Shown here: in pieces, positions 1 through 6,946 of the stretch
How the letters are laid out: the number at the start of each line of letters is the position of its first letter
How positions within the stretch are numbered: the stretch's first letter is position 1
Source of the DNA: an uncultured Eubacteriales bacterium
Lineage (GTDB): Bacteria; Bacillota; Clostridia; Lachnospirales; Anaerotignaceae
Assembly: GCA_900548595.1 (NCBI GenBank)
Contig: URLB01000037.1
Coordinates: forward strand, 1-16,030
Reading direction: 5' to 3'
Length of the DNA: 16,030 bases
Position numbers and translations under genes: made by a program
The notes under the pieces: generated by a model
Databases searched by the model: none
Seen by the model: only the letters and a program-made list of their open reading frames with translations
What the model was told of the DNA's origin: nothing

Positions 1-294
1 TGCGGAGAAAAAATGCAGGAGCTTGTTCCCGGTACCGTAGACGCTGCCCTCGAAAAACACGTTCCGGTTGTTGAAAAGGACGGAAATAAAGTTACTGTTA
101 AAGTAGGTTCCGTTACTCATCCTATGCTTGAAGAGCATCACATTGCTTTCATCGCAATTGAAACAAAACAGGGAAGCCAGATTAAATATCTTAAAGCAGG
201 CGAAGCTCCCGTGGCTGTATTTGCAATTGCAGACGGAGATGAATTTGTAGCCGCTTACGAATACTGCAATCTCCACGGTCTTTGGAAAGCATAA
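1..294 (+). CDS. dfx: Superoxide reductase (desulfoferrodoxin), 5'-truncated by window edge
   Basis: This enzyme reduces superoxide to hydrogen peroxide in the cytoplasm of anaerobes, with electrons usually from rubredoxin. The frame is open from base 1 (Cys-Gly-Glu-Lys before the first Met at 13), so that Met is almost certainly internal. The Cys at base 1 matches the last cysteine of the CxxC...CC rubredoxin-like centre I of desulfoferrodoxins; the other three would lie off the left edge, so whether centre I is complete cannot be seen. The catalytic centre II ligands are all visible: His in EKHVP (with the conserved preceding Glu-Lys), two His in HPMLEEHH, and Cys plus His in CNLHG near the C-terminus, the Fe(His)4(Cys) set of the family. 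The gene ends at TAA 292-294 and is followed by a strong hairpin. Family call is secure; the subclass (one or two iron centres) is open. Confidence 0.95.
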   Translation, partial: CGEKMQELVPGTVDAALEKHVPVVEKDGNKVTVKVGSVTHPMLEEHHIAFIAIETKQGSQIKYLKAGEAPVAVFAIADGDEFVAAYEYCNLHGLWKA

Positions 295-330
295 TGAATA
301 TTAACTTTATTTAATATCGCTGATTAGCAT

Positions 331-362
331 AAAAGCCGCTTAAAATTTTTTAAGCGGCTTTT
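331..362. terminator. Bidirectional intrinsic terminator between dfx and yugP
   Basis: A perfect inverted repeat pairs 331-344 (AAAAGCCGCTTAAA) with 349-362 (TTTAAGCGGCTTTT) around a 4-nt loop. The GC core is AGCCGCT/AGCGGCT and the arms end in A-runs and T-runs, so transcripts from either direction end in a U-tract. It lies 36 nt after the dfx stop and 20 nt after the yugP stop on the other strand, as expected for convergent genes. Confidence 0.9.
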
Positions 363-382
363 ACTATATTCATACTTATTTA

Positions 383-1087
383 TCAATCGTCTCTTCTGTT
401 TCCGAATACAACGATAAGTCTTAAAAGGTTTGCCAAAGCGACTACCGTAGACGCAACGTATGTCATTGCCGCTGCCGATAAAACTTTTTTTGCACCGTCT
501 ATTTCATCACTGTATAATATTCTGCTCTCGTCAAGACATGCTATGGCTCTGCGAGAAGCATTAAATTCTACAGGAAGCGTTATGATAGTAAATACTACCG
601 ATAATCCGAAAAATATTATTCCAAGTGTTATTAACGTATTTCCCATGCTTGATGCAAAACTGAATAAAAGACCAATCAATATTAACGGCATTGAAAGTCT
701 TGAACCTATATTGGCCAAAGGAACCATTAAGCTCCTCAGCGAAAGCGGCGCATAGTTTCTTGCGTGCTGTATGGCATGCCCTGTCTCATGTGCCGCAACA
801 CCGATTGCAGCTATCGAACTACTGGAATATACGCTGTCCGAAAGTCTCAGTACCTTTCTGCTCGGGTCATAATGATCCGTCAGATTTCCCGATACCCTCT
901 CTATACTTACATCATAAATACCGTTCTGTTCCATAATGCGTCTTGCAGCTTCCGCTCCTGTTATGCCGATATGGCTTTGAACTCTTGAATATTTATTGAA
1001 AGTCGACGACACTTTTCCCTGTGCTGCCATTGCCAATATAAGGGCAGGCATTACTAGGACAATATATGTCCAGTCAATGTAAAACAT
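383..1087 (-). CDS. yugP: YugP-type membrane zinc metallopeptidase
   Basis: A predicted integral-membrane zinc peptidase of the YugP family (Zn_peptidase_2); its physiological substrate is not established. The 234-residue product is close to the family's usual length of about 225. A hydrophobic N-terminal segment spans about residues 6-22. The gluzincin-like HETGH motif sits at 100-104 (His100, Glu101, His104). Two further hydrophobic stretches follow at about 133-148 and 150-172, then the family-typical LPVEFNASRRA at 171-181, whose Glu is a candidate third zinc ligand, and a last hydrophobic segment at about 208-228. Start choice: an in-frame TTG at 1093 is only 2 nt from the GGGAGGT at 1102-1096, whereas ATG at 1087 is 8 nt away, so ATG is preferred. 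It is the last gene of def-fmt-yugP, 17 nt after fmt, and ends before the hairpin at 331-362. This cluster is common in Clostridia, often with rsmB downstream, which is absent here. Confidence 0.9.
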   Translation of the reverse strand: MFYIDWTYIVLVMPALILAMAAQGKVSSTFNKYSRVQSHIGITGAEAARRIMEQNGIYDVSIERVSGNLTDHYDPSRKVLRLSDSVYSSSSIAAIGVAAHETGHAIQHARNYAPLSLRSLMVPLANIGSRLSMPLILIGLLFSFASSMGNTLITLGIIFFGLSVVFTIITLPVEFNASRRAIACLDESRILYSDEIDGAKKVLSAAAMTYVASTVVALANLLRLIVVFGNRRDD

Positions 1088-1104
1088 AGGCAATTACCTC
1101 CCGA

Positions 1105-2031
1105 TTATTTCAAAATTATACCTTTTTCAATAGTATGTCCACGCATGTAGGCGTCAGCCGTCATTTTCTTACCGCCTTGAGCCTGTACTTCTTTTACCGC
1201 TACCGCCCCTTTCTTTGTTTTAACTACAAAGTCTTTTTTCCTTACGTCTACTATTTCGCCTATCTCTCCTGAATATTCGGTTTTTTCAACCTCCGCAAAC
1301 CATATTTTCAGTTTTTCATCATTATACATAGTGTATGAAACAGGTTGAGGGTTGAGACCTTTTATAAGATTTACAACATTTTCACTCGTGTTATCCCAAT
1401 CAATATGCTCCATATCTCTTGTTATCATCGGCGCCAATGTAGCGTCATCATCATTCTGAGGTACTCTTACAATCTCGCCTCTCTCTATAAGGTCAAGTGT
1501 TTTTATAAGCAAATCAGCTCCGATATAAGAAAGCCTGTCATACAGAGTTCCGTAAGTATCGTCGTCCTTTATTTTTTCCTCTGCTTTCAATATCATATCG
1601 CCGCTGTCCAAACCTTTAGCCATATACATTGTAGTAACTCCACCAAACTCTTCTCCGTTAATAATCGACCACTGGATAGGAGCGGCTCCTCTGTATTTCG
1701 GAAGAATTGAACCATGAACGTTTATACAACCGTATTTCGGTATATTAAGTATATCTTCAGAAAGTATCTGACCAAACGCTACAACAACTATAACATCCGG
1801 CTCATATTCCTTTAATATTTCTACAAATTCACCGTCTCTTACTTTTGTCGGCTGATAAACTTTAATATTATTTTCAACAGCCTTTTCCTTAACTGCCGAA
1901 AATATCATCTTTTTTCCTCTTCCTTTAGGTTTGTCAGGCTGTGTAACTACCGCTGCCACATCATGTTTTTCTATAAGCGCTTCCAGTGTCGGAACCGCAA
2001 ACTCAGGAGTACCCATAAATACTATTTTCAT
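1105..2031 (-). CDS. fmt: Methionyl-tRNA formyltransferase
   Basis: Transfers a formyl group from 10-formyltetrahydrofolate to methionyl-tRNA(fMet), which is needed for bacterial translation initiation. At 308 residues it has the usual family length. The N-terminal Rossmann-like formyltransferase domain (about 1-205) begins MKIVFMGTPEFAVP. It carries the catalytic Asn104 and His106 (INVHGSILP), the signature PKYRGAAPIQW at 111-121, and Asp142 in GLDSGD, which completes the Asn-His-Asp set shared with PurN-type formyltransferases. The C-terminal OB-like tRNA-binding domain (about 206-308) ends with VQAQGGKKM, typical of the family. The start ATG at 2031 is preceded by AAAGGAG (2050-2044), with a slightly long spacing of 12 nt. 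It lies 20 nt downstream of def, with its ribosome binding site abutting the def stop, so the two genes are surely co-transcribed and functionally paired: Fmt adds the formyl group that Def removes. Confidence 0.97.
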   Translation of the reverse strand: MKIVFMGTPEFAVPTLEALIEKHDVAAVVTQPDKPKGRGKKMIFSAVKEKAVENNIKVYQPTKVRDGEFVEILKEYEPDVIVVVAFGQILSEDILNIPKYGCINVHGSILPKYRGAAPIQWSIINGEEFGGVTTMYMAKGLDSGDMILKAEEKIKDDDTYGTLYDRLSYIGADLLIKTLDLIERGEIVRVPQNDDDATLAPMITRDMEHIDWDNTSENVVNLIKGLNPQPVSYTMYNDEKLKIWFAEVEKTEYSGEIGEIVDVRKKDFVVKTKKGAVAVKEVQAQGGKKMTADAYMRGHTIEKGIILK

Positions 2032-2051
2032 AAAAGTTATTCTCTCCTTTA

Positions 2052-2498
2052 TCAGTATTCTATTTTTCCGACCGCTTTATCCACATATAATATTCCGTCA
2101 AGATGGTCTATTTCGTGGCAAAGCGCTCTCGCCATAAGGTCTTTGCCTTCAACTGTAATCTCTTCGCCGTTTCTGTTAAGTGCTTTTACTTTCACATAAG
2201 ACGGTCGAATAACCTCTGCCGTTGCTCCCGGTAAGCAGCCTTCGCTGTCCTTTTTTTCTCCTTTTGTTTCCAGTATTTCAGGATTAATAAGTTCTACGAG
2301 TCCGTTTCCTATATCTATTACAACAACTCTGCGCAAAACGCCTACCTGAGGCGCTGCAAGTCCTACTCCGTCAGCTTCGTACATAGTATCTGCCATATCA
2401 TCCAAAAGAGTATTTATATACTCATTTATCTCTTTAACCGGCTTGCATATAGTTCTTAATGCAGTATCGTTTCCTGTTCTTATTTTTCTTAAAGCCAT
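2052..2498 (-). CDS. def: Peptide deformylase
   Basis: Removes the N-formyl group from the initiator methionine of nascent proteins; an Fe2+ metalloenzyme of the ribosome exit region. The 148-residue product has all three family motifs: GVGLAAPQ (44-51), EGCLP (86-90, Cys88 as metal ligand; the usual form is EGCLS, and the loop after it is about two residues shorter than usual) and HEIDH (128-132, two His ligands and catalytic Glu). Start choice: the frame extends 8 codons upstream to an ATG at 2522, but that extension contains the Shine-Dalgarno GGAGGT (2510-2505), which sits 6 nt before ATG 2498, where the conserved MALRKIRT begins. First gene of def-fmt-yugP; priA, often upstream in relatives, is absent. 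A sigma-A-type promoter lies about 50 nt upstream. Confidence 0.97.
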   Translation of the reverse strand: MALRKIRTGNDTALRTICKPVKEINEYINTLLDDMADTMYEADGVGLAAPQVGVLRRVVVIDIGNGLVELINPEILETKGEKKDSEGCLPGATAEVIRPSYVKVKALNRNGEEITVEGKDLMARALCHEIDHLDGILYVDKAVGKIEY

Positions 2499-2547
2499 TT
2501 TTATACCTCCGTAAATCATCACGTTTCCATCTTTCCGTTTAGACGAA

Positions 2548-2576
2548 ATTATATCATAAGTATTAATCTTTTTAAA
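2548..2576 (-). promoter_or_regulatory. Promoter of the def-fmt-yugP operon
   Basis: Reading the minus strand, TTTAAA (2576-2571) and TATAAT (2553-2548) are separated by 17 bp. The -10 box is perfect and extended (TGATATAAT); the -35 box matches 4 of 6 consensus bases. Transcription would start near 2541, giving a leader of about 43 nt before the def start. Sequence match only. Confidence 0.6.
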
Positions 2577-2905
2577 TGATTTTCCAGTTAATATTTGCTT
2601 AGAATTTATTTTTGAACAATACTTATTTTTGGCATTTATTTTAAATATTTTAATTTATTCTTTAAATAAAGAGCAAGTCGGAATAATAATGATTACATTT
2701 ACATTCTTTCTCCTATTTTTACAACAATTCGTAGAAAATATTATAATAATCAAATATAATATTCTTTTGTATCCTTATCACTAAATATAATAATTGCCGT
2801 AGTATAATTATAGTTAATTTTAGACATATACCTACGAATTTGTATTGCTGTTTGTCTGTTCCATCCATGGTAATATTATGTAATTGCTAATTTTGTCGTG
2901 TTTTA

Positions 2906-2934
2906 TTGCATTTTGTATGTTGATGTTGTATAAT
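2906..2934 (+). promoter_or_regulatory. Promoter of the M23 peptidase gene
   Basis: TTGCAT (2906-2911) and a perfect TATAAT (2929-2934) are separated by 17 bp. The predicted start near 2941 leaves a leader of about 27 nt, with AAGGG (2956-2960) placed 7 nt before the ATG at 2968. The -35 box is weak (3 of 6). No WalR-type TGTWAH-N5-TGTWAH direct repeat is recognisable, although homologous hydrolases are often WalRK-controlled. Confidence 0.6.
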
Positions 2935-2967
2935 GTCGCATAGAATTATGTAAATAAGGGTGATTGA

Positions 2968-4158
2968 ATGAAAAAACATATTAAATATATAGCGGCGTTG
3001 GCTGTTATGGCTTCTTTAGCCGTTACGTCGCTTCCTCATATTGAAGCCGAGGCCAAAACCTTGACTGAGCTTCAAAATGAGAGAGATCAGCTTTCCAAGC
3101 AGACTAAAGAAGCTCAGCAAAAACTCAAAGAAGCTCAACAAAAGCAAGCTAATGTTGAGGCTGAAATAACTGCAATGGATGATGTTATAAATGCAGCTCA
3201 AAAAGAACTGGATTCCGCTCAAGCAGACCTTGATGATGTTACAGCGCGTTTGGAGGCCTCGCAAAAAGCTCTTGAAGAGGCAAATATAAAACGCGAACAG
3301 CAATTTGTTACATTTTCTGGCAGGATGCGTTTCTTCTATGAAAACAGTCAATTAAGCTATCTGGACATACTTCTTCAGTCAGAAGGCTTCTCGGATATGC
3401 TCAGAAGGCTCCAATATATCGATGATATTATGTCATACGATCAAAACCTGCTTACAGAACTTACCGCAACTCAAAATGAAATAAAGACAAGAACCGAAGA
3501 AATAAAAGTCGAAAAAGAGCAGTCCGAATACCTTTTAGGCGTAGCGCAGGAAAAAATGGACAGTCTGGACGCAATCGTAGCGGAAAAAAGAAGACTCGTA
3601 GAATCATACGCACAAGATGAAGCTAAGTATAATCAGCTTATATCCAGTAACGAAAAGGCAAGTCAAGAAGCCCAGGCAATGATTAATAAAATACTTGCAG
3701 AGCAAACTCCGTCAACTACATCTTATGTCTACACAGGCGGACAGCTCAACTGGCCTGTTCCTTCAAGATCAGCGTCAAGCTCAAGTCTTTCCAGCGGCTA
3801 TGTTTCCAGAAACAGACCTATAGGAAGAGGAAGCGAATTCCATACAGGTTATGACATACCCGCAAGTTACGGATCCGCAGTAGTTGCGGCTGAAGCAGGT
3901 ACGGTAATATACGCCGGTTGGATGAGCGGTTATGGAAATACCATAATGATAAACCACGGAAATGGACTTGTAACATTATACGGACATAATTCAAGTCTTA
4001 CTGTATCAAAAGGAGATACTGTAAGCAGAGGTCAGCAGGTAGCTAAAATCGGAAGCACCGGTAACTCCACAGGTAACCACTGCCACTTTGAAGTCAGGGT
4101 AAACGGTTCCCATACAAATCCCGAGCCATATCTCGGAGTACCTAATATAGGTTATTAA
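2968..4158 (+). CDS. Secreted coiled-coil M23 murein hydrolase (PcsB/CwlO/EnvC-like)
   Basis: A 396-residue exported cell-wall enzyme or hydrolase activator that acts outside the membrane. A signal peptide is clear: Lys-rich start, hydrophobic core at about 7-22, and a likely cleavage after Ala27 or Ala29 (EAEA-KT). Residues 31-about 245 are a long, Glu/Lys/Gln/Ala-rich coiled coil. A break around 115-155 (RMRFFYENSQLSYLDILL) resembles the regulatory hinge of PcsB/CwlO proteins, which in relatives docks with FtsEX. A Ser-rich linker (265-277) leads to the LytM/M23 domain, about 285-396, with zinc ligands His292 and Asp296 (HTGYD), His373 of HCH (371-373), and His340 in LYGH. All metal and catalytic residues appear present, so it should be an active endopeptidase; EnvC-type activators lack them. 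No ftsEX is nearby, so the partner is unknown. Own promoter and own terminator; apparently monocistronic. Confidence 0.93.
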   Translation: MKKHIKYIAALAVMASLAVTSLPHIEAEAKTLTELQNERDQLSKQTKEAQQKLKEAQQKQANVEAEITAMDDVINAAQKELDSAQADLDDVTARLEASQKALEEANIKREQQFVTFSGRMRFFYENSQLSYLDILLQSEGFSDMLRRLQYIDDIMSYDQNLLTELTATQNEIKTRTEEIKVEKEQSEYLLGVAQEKMDSLDAIVAEKRRLVESYAQDEAKYNQLISSNEKASQEAQAMINKILAEQTPSTTSYVYTGGQLNWPVPSRSASSSSLSSGYVSRNRPIGRGSEFHTGYDIPASYGSAVVAAEAGTVIYAGWMSGYGNTIMINHGNGLVTLYGHNSSLTVSKGDTVSRGQQVAKIGSTGNSTGNHCHFEVRVNGSHTNPEPYLGVPNIGY

Positions 4159-4170
4159 ATTACTATATCG

Positions 4171-4207
4171 TCTCCTCTCATTTGATAATGGGAGGAGGTT
4201 TCTTTAT
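4171..4207 (+). terminator. Terminator of the M23 peptidase gene
   Basis: CTCCTCTCAT (4172-4181) pairs with ATGGGAGGAG (4188-4197), 10 bp with one G-U wobble and a 6-nt loop. It is followed by a T-rich GTTTCTTTATTTA. It begins 13 nt after the stop codon at 4158. Confidence 0.8.
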
Positions 4208-4214
4208 TTATACG

Positions 4215-4258
4215 AAAAAATTAAGGCTCGTTTCAAAATACAATGAAACGAGCCTTAA
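4215..4258 (-). terminator. Terminator of the hydratase gene
   Basis: A perfect 15-bp stem joins 4221-4235 and 4244-4258 (TTAAGGCTCGTTTCA and its complement) with an 8-nt loop. On the minus strand it is followed by six T residues (4220-4215), so it is oriented for the hydratase transcript, whose stop is only 7 nt away at 4266. Confidence 0.88.
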
Positions 4259-4265
4259 TATATAA

Positions 4266-6557
4266 TTATTTTTCAGAATAGAAGTTAATCAGACATCCGT
4301 CAAGGATAATCTTTTTCTCGTCATCGGTAATATCACCCATTTTTAACATAAACGGTATGACCTTACCTTTTTTAATTATATATGACGGTATTTCTTTCTT
4401 TTTATTTTCTATTGCTTTCTTTATTTCGGGAACATAAATATAATCGCCGTTTTCAAAAGACGGTGTTCCATCTAAAATAAACGGTATCATTCCCCAGTTA
4501 ATGAGATTGGAACGGTATCTCTTAGTAGCATACTCACTTGCTATATTTGCCCAGCCTCCGAGTACTTTCTGACAGCTTGCCGCCTGTTCCCTTGCCGATC
4601 CGTCTCCCGGTTTTACTGCATAAATCGTGCTTCCTATTCCCGTATTTTCAAAATCAAACTCATTAAATTCGGATTTAATAGTATCGCTTATATCTTTAAG
4701 TTCGCCTAAAACATCAACAGGATTACATCCGCTGAGTCTTGCTTTTTCCGCTTTCTGGACTTCCTTAGCTCTTCCTACATAGGCAGGGTCTTTTCTTGAA
4801 AGAGCAAATTCGGCAAGTTTAAGCGGATTGGAACGATATGATGACGTCTCTCCCGAAGGAATAAGTTCATCCGTTGTCGTAACAGGATCTGTTATAAATG
4901 AAACGACCTTAAGAAGAACATTATCTGTAAGAGCGCTCATAGACGGCCAATCTGTAATATTAGGTCCAAATCTGAGCTCTACGGAATTGTCAGCTTTTCC
5001 ATATCCGTCATAGCATCTGTTTTTATAAACATCACCGTTAAAGAAATATTTAGGCTTAGTATAATTTATATCCAAGTCCGTAGCCGCAGTAAGTACACCT
5101 TTGTTAATTGCCGTTGCCGCAATAGAACGCGCGTCCATAAGAGCTACGGAAGCAATTTGTCCGCTTGTTATTTTAGAACCCTCACGGTTAGGGAAATTTC
5201 GCGTTGAATGACGTATACTGAGACAATTGTTTGCCGGGACATCACCTGCTCCGAAACAAGGACCGCAGAAAGCCGACCTTACAGTAGCTCCCGACATCAT
5301 AATATCCGCTATTTTACCGTTTTCAACAAGTGAAAGGAATACGGGTTGGCTGGAAGGATATACACTGAGGGCGAATTCTCCCGTACCTATGGAGTTACCT
5401 TTTATTATATCGGCTGCATCGCAGATATTCTCGTAAGTACCTCCTGCACATCCGGCTATTACCCCCTGTTCCACAATCAGTTTTCCGTTTTTCACCTTAT
5501 CCTTAAGCGAAAATTTTATCGTATCGTTATCAAGCTGTTTTGCCCCTGTTTTCTCAACTTCGTCTAATATGTCAAATAAGTTTGAATTCAATTCGTCAAT
5601 TGTATAAATATTGCTTGGGTGGAAAGGCATTGCTATCATAGGCTTTATTTTTGACAAATCCACATATATCAGACCGTCATAATAAGCCGCCTCTCCTGGG
5701 TTCTGTTCCTTATAATCGCCGCCTCTTCCGTGTATTTCATACCAGTCTTTAACTTTTCCGTCTGTTTTCCATACAGAGGAAAGACATGTGGTTTCCGTAG
5801 TCATAACATCAATGCCGTTTCTGTAGTCAACAGAAAGTTTCTCAATTCCGTCTCCGATAAATTCCATAACTTTGTTTTTAACGTACCCGTTGTCAAAAAC
5901 AGCTCCTATTATAGCAAGAGCCACATCCTGCGGACCTACCCCTGCTTCGGGTTTTCCCGTAAGATATACGGCTATAACCTGCGGTCTGTCAATATCATAA
6001 GTTTTGTTTAACAGCTGTTTAACAAGTTCAGGACCGCCTTCGCCCATTGCCATTGTGCCGAGAGCGCCGTAACGTGTATGGCTGTCAGAACCGAGTATCA
6101 TTTTTCCTACTCCCGACATCATCTCACGCATATACTGATGAATAACAGCCTGATGTGCTGGAACATAAATACCGCCGTATTTTTTAGCGCATGAAAGTCC
6201 AAATAAATGATCGTCTTCATTAATAGTTCCGCCGACAGCGCATAAGCTATTGTGGCAGTTTGTAAGTACATAAGGCATAGGGAATTTTTCAAGACCGCTT
6301 GCTCTTGCCGTCTGTATAATTCCAACATATGTAATATCATGTGAAGCCATTGCGTCAAATCTTATTTTCAGTTTATCCGTATTTCCCGACGTATTATGAG
6401 CGTTAAGTATCGAATAGGCCATTGTATTTTTGCGACACTCTTCTTTTGAATAAACAACGCCCTTAGCTGCCACCATTTCTTTCTCGGCATTTCCGTTATC
6501 TTCAATGATTGTTTTTCCGTCTAAAAGATATACTCCGTTGTCGTATAATTTAATCAT
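4266..6557 (-). CDS. Aconitase-superfamily hydratase (YbhJ-like), substrate unknown
   Basis: A 763-residue (de)hydratase of the aconitase fold, most like the uncharacterised YbhJ-type branch (E. coli YbhJ is of similar length). Retained features: GSDSHT at 156-161 (Asp158, His160); one cluster cysteine in AGCAGG (Cys370) and two in CGPC (Cys431, Cys434), enough for a [4Fe-4S] cluster; the STRNFPNREG block (451-460); and a C-terminal swivel domain with GDGSARE (651-657) and KVLGGWANI (664-672). Departures from true aconitase, aligned from memory: the HCDH substrate/catalytic pair appears as NCHN (100-103), and the second Ser of GSSRE is Ala655, while the catalytic-base Ser654 and Arg656 remain. 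A normal citrate/isocitrate reaction is therefore doubtful; another hydroxy-acid dehydration is plausible. ATG 6557 has GGAGG 6 nt upstream. No citrate synthase or isocitrate dehydrogenase is nearby. It has its own strong promoter and terminator and is apparently monocistronic. Confidence 0.85.
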   Translation of the reverse strand: MIKLYDNGVYLLDGKTIIEDNGNAEKEMVAAKGVVYSKEECRKNTMAYSILNAHNTSGNTDKLKIRFDAMASHDITYVGIIQTARASGLEKFPMPYVLTNCHNSLCAVGGTINEDDHLFGLSCAKKYGGIYVPAHQAVIHQYMREMMSGVGKMILGSDSHTRYGALGTMAMGEGGPELVKQLLNKTYDIDRPQVIAVYLTGKPEAGVGPQDVALAIIGAVFDNGYVKNKVMEFIGDGIEKLSVDYRNGIDVMTTETTCLSSVWKTDGKVKDWYEIHGRGGDYKEQNPGEAAYYDGLIYVDLSKIKPMIAMPFHPSNIYTIDELNSNLFDILDEVEKTGAKQLDNDTIKFSLKDKVKNGKLIVEQGVIAGCAGGTYENICDAADIIKGNSIGTGEFALSVYPSSQPVFLSLVENGKIADIMMSGATVRSAFCGPCFGAGDVPANNCLSIRHSTRNFPNREGSKITSGQIASVALMDARSIAATAINKGVLTAATDLDINYTKPKYFFNGDVYKNRCYDGYGKADNSVELRFGPNITDWPSMSALTDNVLLKVVSFITDPVTTTDELIPSGETSSYRSNPLKLAEFALSRKDPAYVGRAKEVQKAEKARLSGCNPVDVLGELKDISDTIKSEFNEFDFENTGIGSTIYAVKPGDGSAREQAASCQKVLGGWANIASEYATKRYRSNLINWGMIPFILDGTPSFENGDYIYVPEIKKAIENKKKEIPSYIIKKGKVIPFMLKMGDITDDEKKIILDGCLINFYSEK

Positions 6558-6907
6558 TTGGAACCTCCGTAATATAATTTTTTATCTGACTGCATTATAA
6601 CGCTTTACCGCGCTGATGTAAACCCATTAATTGACAATAATTTAAGTAAAATAATTTGTTTTATGGCAAATAATAATTTCATATAAAACACCGAACTTAA
6701 AGTATTGTAAAAATCTTAAAACAACGGCATAAAATCACGTATTTATATTTTTTTCGCTATTATACCTGTAAAATACCTATTTTAATAAAAATATCCCAAA
6801 AATAATACTATGTCAAGCAATAATACAAATATATTATCAACCGTTATCTTGTTATGAATTTTATACATATATTTTATCTAAATTTATTCATATAAAACTT
6901 AATAATA
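6558..6907. other. AT-rich spacer between hydratase promoter and pfkA terminator
   Basis: About 350 bp between two minus-strand units. The left end holds the hydratase leader and promoter (6594-6622) and the right end abuts the pfkA terminator. The remainder (about 6630-6900) is very AT-rich; I see no coding frame with a ribosome binding site, no structured RNA and no clear operator. A second TATAAT on the minus strand (6764-6759) lacks a good -35 box. Confidence 0.55.
6594..6622 (-). promoter_or_regulatory. Promoter of the hydratase gene
   Basis: On the minus strand, TTTACA (6622-6617) and TATAAT (6599-6594) are 17 bp apart: 5 of 6 and 6 of 6 consensus matches. Transcription from about 6587 would give a 30-nt leader carrying GGAGG at 6568-6564. 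This strong constitutive-looking promoter, together with the terminator after pfkA, makes the hydratase a separate transcription unit. Confidence 0.75.
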
Positions 6908-6946
6908 AAAACAACCGACACCAAAAAAATCAGTGTCGGTCGTTTT
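6902..6946 (-). terminator. Terminator of the dnaE-pfkA operon
   Basis: Arms 6933-6946 and 6908-6921 (GTGTCGGTCGTTTT against AAAACAACCGACAC) form a 14-bp stem that is complete in minus-strand RNA with one G-U pair, followed by a T-rich tail (TTTTATTATT). The stem overlaps the first base of the pfkA TGA stop (6948-6946), so termination begins immediately at the end of translation. Confidence 0.85.

Larger units (their letters stand above)
2523..2967. other. AT-rich divergent intergenic region (def / M23 peptidase)
   Basis: This 445-bp spacer separates the divergent def operon and the M23 peptidase gene. The two ends hold the promoters listed separately. The middle (about 2580-2900) is very AT-rich with short TATAAT-like strings (e.g. 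2786-2791, 2803-2808) that lack convincing -35 partners. No coding frame with a ribosome binding site, tRNA, riboswitch-like fold or terminator was seen there. Confidence 0.6.

Noticed and set aside
13..294. Complete 93-residue protein starting at ATG 13
   Set aside because: The frame is open to base 1 and the four codons before this ATG (Cys-Gly-Glu-Lys) match the conserved desulfoferrodoxin centre I region, so the gene is cut by the window edge rather than starting here.
2726..2840. Inverted repeat AATTCGTAG (2726-2734) / CTACGAATT (2832-2840)
   Set aside because: 9-bp arms about 97 bp apart in very AT-rich DNA; no gene, promoter or fold between them makes sense of it, so chance is the simpler view.
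2879..2934. WalR-type binding site before the M23 peptidase
   Set aside because: TGTAAT occurs at 2879-2884, but the required second half-site after 5 bp is missing, and TGTATG...GTTGTA nearby does not fit the consensus.
5730..6011. 93-residue plus-strand frame inside the hydratase gene
   Set aside because: Antisense shadow; no ribosome binding site, and the hydratase reading frame through this region is intact with conserved motifs on both sides.
6631..6660. Plus-strand promoter beginning TTGACA at 6631
   Set aside because: The -35 box is perfect, but there is no -10 box at 16-18 bp and no plus-strand gene follows.
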